Counted from the first letter of the stretch, positions 7,813 through 15,693 are shown. The stretch: DNA of 40,693 nucleotides from Synechococcus sp. SP2 MAG (GCA_030756895.1 JAVBIX010000047.1:1-40693); one strand, 5' to 3'. The notes: generated from the letters alone by a model not told the origin. Numbers and translations are program-made.

Positions 7813-8498
7813 GGTTCCAGAGGCCGCTCAGGCCTCGGGATGGATTGAATTGTTCTGGGCTTCACCACATTGATCAGAAGTCCATCCTTGGTCTGTGTTG
7901 TCATCGTTCCCTCGATAGACAACCATTCATCCGGCTTCGGATCCGCATTTGCAGGCCATTCAATGGGGAGGCCAGCAGGGGTTGCATCAGCCAGACAGCA
8001 CCGCACCGTGAGCCGGGCGAGCTGGGGTTGCATCCCAGGGCGTTGAAGTACAAAACCACTAATCCGCACAGGATCACCTGCATGCAAATCGGGATCGGGC
8101 TGACTGCGCAGCAGCCGCACCCATTCCGTCAACGTACGTTGCTCCGGCGGAAGGAAAAAACTCAATCGCGGCGCCTCAGGCAAGATTTCGCTGCGATTCG
8201 CAGCCAAATCACTGAAAGAGGGTGATGGGGGAAACAGCAAAACCAACAAGGCCACCGCAACCGAAACCAGCCAACTCAAAGGAGTTAAGGGTGTTTTCAA
8301 GCGTGGAGCAGAGCGAAGCTGTATTGCACCGAGCACCATCAGAACAACTCCAGCAATCGCAACCACCGGATGGAAAACCGCATTCAGCAGCAGATCCAAC
8401 CGAGCGGACATACTGCTCCAAACCAATAACCATCCCCAAAGCAACAAAACAAGGGGGGGTAGGTATCGCGATTGTCGAATCCGGCTCAGACGTGGCAT
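7809..8498 (-). CDS. TIGR03943 / DUF1980 (YcgQ-like) membrane protein
   Basis: The likely start is the ATG at 8498 (MPRLSRIRQSR); a TTG 18 bases upstream is also possible. Two N-terminal hydrophobic helices are followed by a soluble part. Its segment GDPVRISGFVLQRP, then LTVRCCLADATPAGLPI, matches the CC-containing core of the family. Such proteins are paired with a CxC-type permease of the YcgR/YraQ class. In Bacillus the equivalent pair is under Zur control, so a zinc or related metal role is an informed guess. It overlaps the next gene by 4 bases. Confidence 0.75.
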   Translation of the reverse strand: MPRLSRIRQSRYLPPLVLLLWGWLLVWSSMSARLDLLLNAVFHPVVAIAGVVLMVLGAIQLRSAPRLKTPLTPLSWLVSVAVALLVLLFPPSPSFSDLAANRSEILPEAPRLSFFLPPEQRTLTEWVRLLRSQPDPDLHAGDPVRISGFVLQRPGMQPQLARLTVRCCLADATPAGLPIEWPANADPKPDEWLSIEGTMTTQTKDGLLINVVKPRTIQSIPRPERPLEP

Positions 8499-8502
8499 CG
8501 CG

Positions 8503-9462
8503 TTACAGCAGCACAAGATTGACCCATTGCCCGATCAAGAGAACGAGCAACGATGCTGCGACTGCGGTGATGGCAATGGCTCGCGTTGAAAGAAGCACAG
8601 TGAACAAGCCAGCAAGCTTGAGATCCACCACTGGACCAAGCAGCAGAAAGGCCAGCAAGGCACCAGGCGTGACCTGGGCTGCAAAGCCAAGCGCAAGAAA
8701 CGCATCAACGCTGGAACAAACCGAAACCACGAGTGCCAAGAGCATCAGAGCCAGCACCGAAACGGTGGGGCCTGAGCCCAAAGCCAGCAGCCAACTCCGC
8801 GGCAACCAGGTTTGGACCGCAGCGGCAAGAGCACAGCCAAACACAAGCAAAGTGAGCAGGCTCAAAAATTCACGCGTGCTGTGTTGGAGCAGCTCCGCAG
8901 GTCGAAGCGGAACTTCCTCAAGCCGACGTTCAGAAGCATTGAAGTCCACACCAACCAGCCCACTGCGACGTTCAAGCAGTCCCACCCGAGAGAGGGGTTG
9001 ACTCAGTCTTCGCTCCTCGAGCAAGGCAGACGCCAACAACCTCGACTCAGGGAGCAATCCCAGCAGAGCACTGAGGGCGATCGCAATTAGAAAAGCACCA
9101 ATTGGTCGCCCCCAAAGCAACCAGGTCTTATCAGGGAAGGCGGCCCAAGTACTCGCCAACACGATCGGATTAAGAACCGGCGCTGCGAACAAAAAACCAA
9201 AACCAGTCCCCAATGGCGCTCCGCTTGCAAGCAGACGTCTCGCGACTGGAACATTCCCACATTCACAAGCCGGCAAAGCGAAACCAAGCAAGGCTCCAAC
9301 CACTGGCGCCAGAAGTGGATGGCGAGGCAGACGCTTGATCCATGTGGACTGGGGAACAAGCCATCTGGCCAAGCCAGCAATCGAAACTCCCAAAAGCAAA
9401 AAAGGAAGCGCTTCGATTAAAAGGCCTTGAAAGATGGCCCAGCCAGTAGCAAAGCGTGTCAT
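8503..9462 (-). CDS. Permease of the YraQ/ArsP (DUF318) family
   Basis: About 320 residues with eight or more hydrophobic segments. The family signature is clear: PACECGNVPVARRLLASGAP, followed by a run ending FAAPVLNPIVL, and a second half with SVCSSVDAFLALGF. The two Cys of CEC are typical metal- or thiol-handling residues. I choose the ATG at 9462 over the adjacent TTG. It lies 15 bases after cytochrome c6 and 4 bases before the TIGR03943 gene, the usual partner. The substrate is unknown, but context favours zinc or another thiophilic metal. Confidence 0.8.
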   Translation of the reverse strand: MTRFATGWAIFQGLLIEALPFLLLGVSIAGLARWLVPQSTWIKRLPRHPLLAPVVGALLGFALPACECGNVPVARRLLASGAPLGTGFGFLFAAPVLNPIVLASTWAAFPDKTWLLWGRPIGAFLIAIALSALLGLLPESRLLASALLEERRLSQPLSRVGLLERRSGLVGVDFNASERRLEEVPLRPAELLQHSTREFLSLLTLLVFGCALAAAVQTWLPRSWLLALGSGPTVSVLALMLLALVVSVCSSVDAFLALGFAAQVTPGALLAFLLLGPVVDLKLAGLFTVLLSTRAIAITAVAASLLVLLIGQWVNLVLL

Positions 9463-9477
9463 CAAGCGTTGAAGCTG

Positions 9478-9819
9478 TTAACTCCAGCCATGGCTGGCTT
9501 GATCTTCAACGTAGGCCGCAACATCAGCAATTTCATTTTCACTGAGTACATCGAGGAATGCAGGCATCGCGTTACGCCCGTAGGTCACCTGAGCCACAAT
9601 TCCGGTCTCATGACCGGTCAAGTAGTTAGGGAGAAACGCCTCAAGGTCGGCCTGCCGCAACGTGCGCTCACTTTTCACAATATTTCCTCCGCCGGCATGA
9701 CATGCGGCGCAATTGGTATTAAAAATCTGACCACCTCTGACGGTGTCAGAGGCCATCGCACGCATGGGCATGCTCAAGACAAGCACCAAAGCAAAAACAG
9801 CGGATAGCAAAAAACGCAT
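9478..9819 (-). CDS. petJ: Cytochrome c6
   Basis: The ATG at 9819 gives a 113-residue precursor with signal peptide MRFLLSAVFALVLVLSMPMR and a cut near AMASD. The mature part of about 85 residues carries the covalent haem motif CAACH and a likely axial Met in YGRNAMPAFLD, as expected for a class I soluble cytochrome c6. The protein carries electrons from cytochrome b6f to photosystem I or to oxidase in the thylakoid lumen, replacing the copper protein plastocyanin. It is the first gene of the run leading into the zinc genes, which is unusual company. Confidence 0.88.
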   Translation of the reverse strand: MRFLLSAVFALVLVLSMPMRAMASDTVRGGQIFNTNCAACHAGGGNIVKSERTLRQADLEAFLPNYLTGHETGIVAQVTYGRNAMPAFLDVLSENEIADVAAYVEDQASHGWS

Positions 9820-9830
9820 GGTGCCCCATA

Positions 9831-9849
9831 TCAATTGTCACCATTCTCA
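9831..9849 (-). promoter_or_regulatory. Possible weak Zur/Fur-like half site upstream of petJ
   Basis: The minus strand reads TGAGAATGGTGACAATTGA, sharing its first eight bases with the znuA operator (TGAGAATG). The second half is not a good inverted match. It lies 11 bases before the petJ ATG, where a repressor would block transcription or translation. This is only a candidate and the similarity could be chance. Confidence 0.25.
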
Positions 9850-9911
9850 GGAGATCTGAAGCACTGGTGGTGACGTAGCTGCAGATCGTTATGGAATGAA
9901 TCTGAGAGTAG

Positions 9912-10541
9912 TTAAGCCACCAGGGCAGCCCAAGCGAATGCTCCGCCGATACCAATCCAAATCCCTGCAGCCACACGCTTGCCCTCAGCTCCAAGAGCAT
10001 CCAGCAATCGCTTCGATCCAAGGCTGACAGCAAGAAGCAAGGCACCTTGGGCAATCAACAGACCCAAGAAGTAAGTGAATAGAGGCGTGGATTCAGCTCC
10101 AACAATCGCGCCACCGAGCAGATATCCATGCAATCCAATAACCGGCAGCAAGATTCCTGCAGGAATGATATTGAGAGCGATCAAACCCTCAACCGCCAAA
10201 CCAAGTGAGACAAGTGCCTCGGCAGCAGGCTCAAGACTGGCGGCCAGAGGAAAGATTTGCGTTAAAACTGCCCCTCCAAGGGCGAAAGCCAAAAGGGGAA
10301 GAACCCAAGCCACTGGGCGCCTAAGTCCGATCAATCCAATCGCCAGAAGAAAGAGGAGATGGTCAGGTCCAAGCAGGGGGTGGCCAATCCCACTGAGCAA
10401 TCCTTGCAGCGCATTCATTTCACCCCCTTCAGCCATCGCAAAGGGATGGTGGGCACCAGCGGGCCCAGCAGACGTGAGTAACAATCCAGTTAGAGCAACA
10501 ACTCCGAGACCGCAAAGGGCTCTGGTGTTTCTTTTGGACAT
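9912..10541 (-). CDS. hupE: HupE/UreJ family transporter, cobalamin-riboswitch controlled
   Basis: A 209-residue protein starting at the ATG at 10541. A signal peptide ends PAGAHHPFA, leaving a His-containing mature N-terminus. About six hydrophobic helices follow, and the family signature GHPLLGPDHLLFLLAIGL is present. HupE/UreJ proteins carry Ni or Co. Here a cobalamin riboswitch in the leader argues for cobalt uptake feeding B12 synthesis, as proposed for HupE members in cyanobacteria. It probably acts in the inner membrane as a secondary permease. Confidence 0.85.
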   Translation of the reverse strand: MSKRNTRALCGLGVVALTGLLLTSAGPAGAHHPFAMAEGGEMNALQGLLSGIGHPLLGPDHLLFLLAIGLIGLRRPVAWVLPLLAFALGGAVLTQIFPLAASLEPAAEALVSLGLAVEGLIALNIIPAGILLPVIGLHGYLLGGAIVGAESTPLFTYFLGLLIAQGALLLAVSLGSKRLLDALGAEGKRVAAGIWIGIGGAFAWAALVA

Positions 10542-10557
10542 CAATGGTCGATCCTCG

Positions 10558-10675
10558 TCGGTTAAAAAATCGGCGGGCGTTCTGACTTCTGCTGATGAAT
10601 TTCAGCAGTTCACAGCTGCGGGACAGCGACGGATTTTCACCGCTCTTTCCCGGTTTCCTCTAGTGACTGAACCCC
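10558..10675 (-). ncRNA. Cobalamin riboswitch
   Basis: Read on the minus strand, the leader contains conserved AdoCbl-aptamer blocks in order: AAACCGGGAAAGAGCGGTG, AAAATCCGTCGCTGTCCCGC, AGCTGTGA, a hairpin CTGCTGAAATTCATCAGCAG, then the B12-box-like AAGTCAGAACGCCCGCC. It ends about 20 bases before the hupE start, so ligand binding could block translation or transcription. The order and sequence of the blocks fit the family well. The exact 5' boundary is approximate. Confidence 0.88.
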
Positions 10676-10695
10676 ATTAGAGCCTAAATACTGTT

Positions 10696-10995
10696 CTACT
10701 TCAGTTCAAAGTCAGTGCCTGCGCTAGCGCCATGGTTATGACCATTGCAAGGCATCCATTTCGCCCCCATCTGATGGGCCCCCTTGCAGTTGAACAAAGC
10801 TGCGGCCCCCTCGGCTTCTGCCTTGGTGTCATACATCGCTTTGATGGGCTCCGTTCCAGCTTTTGATGCGGAAGGATCCATCTCCATCGAAAACAATGTG
10901 CCGCTGTGATCAGAACCAATCTCGTGATGAGCGATTGCCGGAGTCGTCAAAGCCAGCAAGCTCAAAAGCAGTCCAACAGATGGGTAGAAACGCAT
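10696..10995 (-). CDS. DUF3721 secreted protein
   Basis: I choose the ATG at 10995, giving 99 residues, because it begins a good signal peptide (MRFYPSVGLLLSLLALTTPA, cut near AIAHH). Longer starts up to 11103 only add unlikely sequence. The C-terminal half shows the picocyanobacterial DUF3721 pattern: KAMYDTKAEAEGAAALFNC, a short link, then HQMGAKWMPC and a His-rich end. Function is unknown. Conserved Cys and His residues and the metal-gene neighbourhood suggest, without proof, periplasmic metal binding. Confidence 0.8.
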   Translation of the reverse strand: MRFYPSVGLLLSLLALTTPAIAHHEIGSDHSGTLFSMEMDPSASKAGTEPIKAMYDTKAEAEGAAALFNCKGAHQMGAKWMPCNGHNHGASAGTDFELK

Positions 10996-11134
10996 CTCAG
11001 ATTTGATTGCAACCATTTGAGTTTGATTCATCAGGCCTCGCCAGACCGCTGCGCTACTTAACAAACCGAACATGGTGCTGAAGTGTGATGCAGAACGATC
11101 CAACCGTTTAAGTTCCCCGCTTCATAAAGGGATC

Positions 11135-12001
11135 TCATCGATTGGGCAAGCTTGAAATGGGCATCGACGATGCGAATCGATGACGCAAGATCCCATGCTT
11201 AGGAGCAAAGAGGAAAGCAATCACAAACAATCCTGTCTGTACAAGAACGATGCAACCAGCTGTTGAACTATCAGTCCAATAACTTGTGTACACCCCAATG
11301 AGGCTGGAAAGAATACTGCTGCCAATCGCCAACCAACTCATTCGATCAAAGCGATCGGTTAAGAGATAAGCGGTAGCCCCAGGAGTGACCAACATGGCCA
11401 CCACCAAAATGATGCCTACTGTTTGTAATCCAGCAACCGCAGCAAGAGAAAGTACGGAGAGAAGGAGGTAGTGAAGAAAACCAGTGTTGATTCCGATCGA
11501 GCGTGCGTGAGTGGGGTCAAAACAAAACAACAACAGATCACGACGAAACAACAAAAGAACAGCCGTTACAAGAGCTGAGATCAACACCGTTTGTTGAATA
11601 TCTGCAATAGAAATACCAAGCACATTGCCAAAAAGAATATGCGTAAGATCAATATTGCTACGCGTCTTCGAGACCAACACCAGTCCTAAAGCGAAGAAAC
11701 CCGTAAAGACAAGGCCAATCACCGTATCTTCTTTGATTCGAGATTTCTGCTTTACGAAGCCAATCGTGGCAACTGATCCCACTCCAAACACAAAGGCTCC
11801 AACCGAAAAAGGCAAGCCAAGGGCATAGGCCAGGATGACCCCTGGCAACACTGAATGAGACACCGCATCACCCATCAGCGCCCAGCCCTTGAGAGTCATG
11901 TAGCAAGAGAGGAGACCGCAGACGCCTCCAACGGTGGCGCTGATTAGCAGAGCCTTCACCATGAAGGCGTGCTGAAGAGGCTCAAGCAAAAATGTGGTCA
12001 A
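11135..12001 (-). CDS. mntB: Manganese-type ABC transporter, membrane permease
   Basis: An ABC-3 family permease of 288 residues with about eight membrane segments. The motif MTLKGWALMGDAVSHSVLPG matches the metal-permease core. It starts with TTG inside a TTGA overlap with the end of the ATPase gene, so translation is probably coupled. Compared with ZnuB in this window it is clearly related but distinct. Mn specificity is inferred from the binding protein of the same operon. Confidence 0.85.
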   Translation of the reverse strand: MTTFLLEPLQHAFMVKALLISATVGGVCGLLSCYMTLKGWALMGDAVSHSVLPGVILAYALGLPFSVGAFVFGVGSVATIGFVKQKSRIKEDTVIGLVFTGFFALGLVLVSKTRSNIDLTHILFGNVLGISIADIQQTVLISALVTAVLLLFRRDLLLFCFDPTHARSIGINTGFLHYLLLSVLSLAAVAGLQTVGIILVVAMLVTPGATAYLLTDRFDRMSWLAIGSSILSSLIGVYTSYWTDSSTAGCIVLVQTGLFVIAFLFAPKHGILRHRFASSMPISSLPNR

Positions 12002-12768
12002 GCGTCCTCCGAGGAACTATTTCCGGTCAATAAATCAGGAGGGAGGCCCCCAAAGGCCAGAGAAAGATTCTCTGGCGTGAACACCTTCGATGTTTCGCCG
12101 TAAGCCAAAACCGTTTTATTGATTAGGACTGTGAGATCGCAGAAGTCTCTGACATGACTGAGATCATGCGTTGAAATTAGAATGGTGCGTCCTTCCTTAC
12201 GCAACTGAAAAAACAGCTCTGCCATCAACTTTTCAGTACGAACGTCCACACCATTGAAAGGCTCGTCCAACAACAAAACCGATGCGCGCTGTGCAATAGC
12301 TCTTGCCAAAAATGTCCGTTTACGTTGACCTCCAGAGAGAGCAGCGATTGGACGATCCCTGAGATCAAGGAGTTCAACGCGCTCAAGGGCATCGCGCACC
12401 GCGACCCTGTCTGACTGCCGTGGAATCCTGAGCACATTCATGGATCCATAGCGACCCATCATCACCACATCCCAGACAGAGACGGGAAAATCGCAATCGA
12501 TCCCTTCACTCTGAGGCACATAAGCAACAGCTTGATCGCGCTGAGCCCGGGCCACACTGCAACCGTTGATTCTGATATGTCCACGCGAGGGGCGAATAAA
12601 ACCAGTCAGGGCCTTGAAAAGAGTCGATTTACCCGACCCATTCATCCCCACCAATCCACAAATGCATCCCGAAGGCAGATGAAGAGAAGCGTCATAGAGG
12701 GCAACTGTGCCGTTGTAGTCAACACAGATCTGATCTGCCTCGATCCGCATCAATTCACTCTGGGTCAT
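11998..12768 (-). CDS. mntA: Manganese-type ABC transporter, ATP-binding protein
   Basis: A 256-residue ATPase with Walker A GMNGSGKST, Q-loop YVPQSE, signature LSGGQRKR, Walker B VLLLDEP and switch His STHD. The ATG overlaps the stop of mntC by 4 bases and its own stop overlaps the mntB start. It powers the metal importer made with the neighbouring permease. It is a paralogue of ZnuC at 5696-6412. Confidence 0.87.
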   Translation of the reverse strand: MTQSELMRIEADQICVDYNGTVALYDASLHLPSGCICGLVGMNGSGKSTLFKALTGFIRPSRGHIRINGCSVARAQRDQAVAYVPQSEGIDCDFPVSVWDVVMMGRYGSMNVLRIPRQSDRVAVRDALERVELLDLRDRPIAALSGGQRKRTFLARAIAQRASVLLLDEPFNGVDVRTEKLMAELFFQLRKEGRTILISTHDLSHVRDFCDLTVLINKTVLAYGETSKVFTPENLSLAFGGLPPDLLTGNSSSEDA

Positions 12769-13745
12769 GAGGACTTTTCGGCGGAAGCAGCCAATCCCTG
12801 CCTAATAAGTTTCACATTGTGGCGTTGAAGGTCGAGCAGAGTTGGTGCAGGACCGTTGCGTTTTGATAAAGAGTCCACATAAAAGCTGCCACCAAAACGT
12901 GCTCCAGAAGCACGAGCCACCTCACGTTGGGCTTTATCACTCACTGTGGTTTCACAAAACACAGCAGGAACCTGGTCTTTCTTCACACGCTCAATCAAAC
13001 GAGCCATGCGCCTTGGACTGATCTGGCTCTCAGCATTGACCGGCCACAAATAGGCCTCATCAAATCCATAGTCTTGAGCTAAATAAGAAAAGGCCCCTTC
13101 ACAGCTGACAAGAACACGCTGCTTTTGGGGAATGACAGCGAGGAGGTTACGTAATTCAGCATCCAATTTTTCCAACTGGAGCTTGTAGCTGTTGCCATTG
13201 TCGCGATACAACTGGGCCCCCTCTGGATCGAGCTGGGAAAAAGCATCCACGAGTCGATCCACATATCCCTGAGCTCTCAAAGGTGACATCCAGGCATGCG
13301 GATTGGGCTTACCGGCGTAAGCATCACCCTCAATGAGCAACGGCTGCATCCCCTCGGTGAGAGTGACAGTGGGCACATCAGCAGCGGATTGAACAAAGCG
13401 GCGAGCCCAAAGCTCCAAACCCAACCCATTTTCAACAATTAAATCCGCATTGGAAGCTTGCTCTAAATCCCGAGGTGATGGCTCATATCCATGAATTTCT
13501 GCACCCGGTTTGGTAATCGATCTAACTTGCAATCGATCACCAGCCACCTGACGAGCCATATCAGCGAGGATCGTGAATGTTGTCAAAACAACTGGGCGGT
13601 TATCGGCACTATTTTCTAAGTTATTAGGCAAGGAACCCTGCCTCGAGCAGGCAACAGCCATTGGCAAAGCGATAACAATCGTCGTCAACTTACGTAAAAG
13701 ATGACTCCTCAATATCTCTGCTGAAAAGATGTTAATGATCATCAA
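12765..13745 (-). CDS. mntC: Manganese-type ABC transporter, substrate-binding lipoprotein
   Basis: This 326-residue cluster A-I protein has an N-terminal signal with lipobox PMAVAC, so it is probably lipid-anchored in the periplasm. The likely metal ligands are His in GAEIHGYEPSP, His in NPHAWMSP, Glu in VSCEGAFSYLAQDYG and Asp in FYVDSLS. Glu in the third position, where ZnuA has His, is the mark of Mn-binding members. Iron is an alternative, since some relatives bind both. It is the first gene of mntCAB and lies 36 bases after DUF2256. Confidence 0.85.
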   Translation of the reverse strand: MMIINIFSAEILRSHLLRKLTTIVIALPMAVACSRQGSLPNNLENSADNRPVVLTTFTILADMARQVAGDRLQVRSITKPGAEIHGYEPSPRDLEQASNADLIVENGLGLELWARRFVQSAADVPTVTLTEGMQPLLIEGDAYAGKPNPHAWMSPLRAQGYVDRLVDAFSQLDPEGAQLYRDNGNSYKLQLEKLDAELRNLLAVIPQKQRVLVSCEGAFSYLAQDYGFDEAYLWPVNAESQISPRRMARLIERVKKDQVPAVFCETTVSDKAQREVARASGARFGGSFYVDSLSKRNGPAPTLLDLQRHNVKLIRQGLAASAEKSS

Positions 13746-13781
13746 AATAGTTAAATCTATGATGGGGAAAACATGGGTTCA

Positions 13782-13931
13782 TTAGGATGGTTTTGATGCT
13801 CCGCGACGGCGTCTGCAGCGCTCAGAGCAATAACGCACTTCGTCCCAAACATCTTTCCATTTACGACGCCATTGAAATGGGCGACCACAAACAGCACAGA
13901 TTTTTGTAGGGCGGTCCTGTGATGGCGCCAT
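13782..13931 (-). CDS. DUF2256 zinc-finger-like protein
   Basis: A 49-residue protein, too short for usual gene finders. It shows the full DUF2256 pattern: [17 protein letters not shown], then [15 protein letters not shown]. Four cysteines (two CxxC-like pairs) should bind one zinc ion, and the basic C-terminus suggests nucleic-acid contact. Function is unknown. It is on the same strand just upstream of mntC and may share its transcript. Confidence 0.85.
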   Translation of the reverse strand: MAPSQDRPTKICAVCGRPFQWRRKWKDVWDEVRYCSERCRRRRGASKPS

Positions 13932-14020
13932 CAGACAAAAGACCCACAATGGACAACTGATCAGGCATATAAACCTTCAGCATTACCAGCTTAAGGCTGA
14001 CGACGCTTGATTGAGACTTA

Positions 14021-14269
14021 TCAAGCGATCAATGGGAGCAGCGTGCCAATTTCACTGCATTTCAACAAGGCCAAAACGTTCAATAATTTATTTTTTCCAA
14101 AAAACGTTTTCAAAACACCTCTTAATAACAATTTAGCTGCCTTATCATTATCCCGAATGGCGTACAATCCAAGGCGTAAAAAGTTATTGCCAACTGATTC
14201 CTGGGATTCATCAAAGTCACGCCATGAATCAATGAATAAAACAATGGCCCGTTCTTCATGGGTCAGCAT
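14021..14269 (-). CDS. Conserved hypothetical, 82 residues
   Basis: The start overlaps the stop of the upstream minus gene by one base (TGATG), which implies translational coupling and supports both genes. The product is helical, with an acidic/aromatic first third (LFIDSWRDFDES) and a basic, leucine-rich second half (LLLRGVLKTFFGKNKLL). No signal peptide or clear membrane helix is seen. No family recognised. Confidence 0.5.
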   Translation of the reverse strand: MLTHEERAIVLFIDSWRDFDESQESVGNNFLRLGLYAIRDNDKAAKLLLRGVLKTFFGKNKLLNVLALLKCSEIGTLLPLIA

Positions 14270-14544
14270 CAGTCGCTTTCAGGTTGATCGGTCCAACGTC
14301 GCTCAACTTGAACGAATAGGAACCAGGCCAACGCTGCTCCTGCTCCCGCTGCCCATTCGGAGCGCAGCAACGCAACCAATGCCAAAGTGCTTGCCCCGAT
14401 TCGTAATGCCCTTAAGCCAAAACGGCTGTATTGACGCAAGCGATGGTCCATAAGCGAAAACAACAAGCATCGGAGTTCAAACAAAGACCGCGACAGGGGA
14501 GCCAGCAAAACCTGTACAACTTCTGCTGAACCGAAGAGCGTCAA
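14269..14544 (-). CDS. Small membrane protein, unknown
   Basis: Up to 91 residues from a TTG at 14544; an in-frame ATG at 14451 would give 60. A central hydrophobic stretch (about residues 48-78, ASTLALVALLRSEWAAGAGA) probably forms one or two membrane helices, and the tail is acidic (TDQPESD). It is coupled to the next gene through a one-base stop/start overlap. No function can be inferred. Confidence 0.5.
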   Translation of the reverse strand: MTLFGSAEVVQVLLAPLSRSLFELRCLLFSLMDHRLRQYSRFGLRALRIGASTLALVALLRSEWAAGAGAALAWFLFVQVERRWTDQPESD

Positions 14545-14641
14545 ATGACTGCTGTCGCTGAGCCAAGGAGAACCGAACGAAAAATTGCACGCACTTGCCG
14601 ACTTAGCCGCGTAGCTTTACAGAACTACATGTGAGGGGAAC

Positions 14642-14800
14642 GTGGTTGAACTTTACCTAGATGCCACTCTGCACAACCAAATCAGTGTTGAGCATTATCG
14701 CGAAGTTTTACTGAACCACGGATTGGATGAACAAGATCAAAAGCTGAGGAGCAATCTTTTGAAACGCGTTGAAGCGGGAACGATTCAGCTGTCATCCTGA
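14642..14800 (+). CDS. Small soluble protein, 52 residues
   Basis: A GTG-started plus frame with a well-formed alpha/beta composition: VVELYLDATLHNQISVEHYR, then LNHGLDEQDQKLRSNLLKRVEAG. It carries charged helices, no signal and no cysteine. It resembles the many short conserved proteins of marine Synechococcus, though I cannot name a family. It is followed after 25 bases by a tiny membrane protein on the same strand. Confidence 0.55.
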   Translation: MVELYLDATLHNQISVEHYREVLLNHGLDEQDQKLRSNLLKRVEAGTIQLSS

Positions 14801-14825
14801 CAGATCTGGTCCGCAGTTTCACCGC

Positions 14826-14924
14826 ATGTTTCAAACGAATGATCCCCGCTTCTGGAAAGCTATTGTGGGAATCGTTGCATTGTTATTGAGCTGCTCGCTT
14901 GCTTGGCTAATACTTAAACTTTGA
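14826..14924 (+). CDS. Tiny single-helix membrane protein, 32 residues
   Basis: An ATG-started frame encodes a short polar N-terminus (MFQTNDPRFWK) and one strong membrane helix (AIVGIVALLLSCSLAWLIL). The size and layout are those of small photosynthetic-complex or assembly subunits. It does not match any petM, psb or psa small subunit I know, so the role stays open. Confidence 0.5.
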   Translation: MFQTNDPRFWKAIVGIVALLLSCSLAWLILKL

Positions 14925-15000
14925 ATACTTAGATTAATAAAAACTCAACGCCAACCAAAATTAATTTTGCAATATAATCCTTGAGATCACGAATCCATAT

Positions 15001-15354
15001 TTAAAAAAGATAATTCATAACAGCTAACACCAACAAGCCAATTGCAATTATTGATGCAATTGAAAATATGACAAGACCACTTCCAGTAATTAAGGCCACT
15101 CGTTTAGCTGTCTCTGGAAATAACAAATAAAAACTCAAACCTGCCGCAAGTCCCCAAAGAGGCGGCAGCAACACACAAATACCTGTGAAAACGATCAAAC
15201 GCATACGTCTGTGACGTTGTTGATCGATCAGCTTCAACGCTTGAGTCTCCTCCTCTTCCAAAGCCAAACGTTCGTCATCGCTCAGCCAGCGTCCGTACTG
15301 TTGCGCTTGCTTGAACTCACGTTCATGTTTGTCCGTGCTGGAAGAAGGATCCAT
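15001..15354 (-). CDS. Two-helix membrane protein, unknown
   Basis: 117 residues with a charged, glutamate/glutamine-rich N-terminal half (residues 1-50, likely a cytoplasmic helix). Two membrane segments follow (about residues 53-79 and 86-115). No signal peptide is seen. The ATG at 15354 is unambiguous. It is a conserved-looking hypothetical with no recognised domain. Confidence 0.6.
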   Translation of the reverse strand: MDPSSSTDKHEREFKQAQQYGRWLSDDERLALEEEETQALKLIDQQRHRRMRLIVFTGICVLLPPLWGLAAGLSFYLLFPETAKRVALITGSGLVIFSIASIIAIGLLVLAVMNYLF

Positions 15355-15375
15355 ACCCCTAAGTTATCGCCGTTC

Positions 15376-15546
15376 TCAACGGGGACTGCGCTCCCAAGCC
15401 CGTTCCAGAGACTCTCTCATCGCTTCGCTAGAGGGCTCAGACACTCCATTGTTTCGACGAAAGGCTGCTGTGATCCGCCAGAAACGTGTTGCGCAAGCAA
15501 TCGCGACGACGAACCAAGCCAACAAGATCCAGGCAGAACCGTGCAC
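15376..15546 (-). CDS. Small membrane protein, 56 residues
   Basis: From a GTG at 15546 the minus frame encodes one helix (SAWILLAWFVVAIACATRFW) followed by a basic then acidic tail ending AWERSPR. Protein-like sequence continues upstream of the GTG (HHHGGIHNFV) without any ATG, GTG or TTG before a stop, so the true start may be non-standard. It diverges from a second small membrane gene at 15568 with only about 20 bases between them. Confidence 0.5.
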   Translation of the reverse strand: MHGSAWILLAWFVVAIACATRFWRITAAFRRNNGVSEPSSEAMRESLERAWERSPR

Positions 15547-15567
15547 GACAAAGTTGTGAATACCTCC

Positions 15568-15693
15568 ATGATGGTGGCTGCGGAGATTTCGTCGATGAAC
15601 GGCAAGCTCGTAGTTGGAGCCATTGGACTATTGGTGGGCGCAGTCGCGATCTATGAATTCCTGTTGCTGAGAGGGTTAGCACCCTCCAGCTGA
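15568..15693 (+). CDS. Small membrane protein, 41 residues
   Basis: Plus frame with ATGs at 15568, 15571 and 15595; the last gives MNGKLVVGAIGLLVGAVAIY. One hydrophobic helix fills most of the product, ending LLLRGLAPSS. Its 3' end overlaps the 3' end of the minus gene at 15651-16046 by 43 bases. No family recognised. Confidence 0.5.
   Translation: MMVAAEISSMNGKLVVGAIGLLVGAVAIYEFLLLRGLAPSS

Noticed and set aside
8222-9001. Long plus-strand frame of 259 codons
   Set aside because: Lies antisense to the permease and TIGR03943 genes; Ser/Thr/Arg-rich shadow with no domain.
10075-10680. 201-codon plus frame over hupE
   Set aside because: Antisense shadow of hupE and its riboswitch; Pro/Arg-rich and without motifs.
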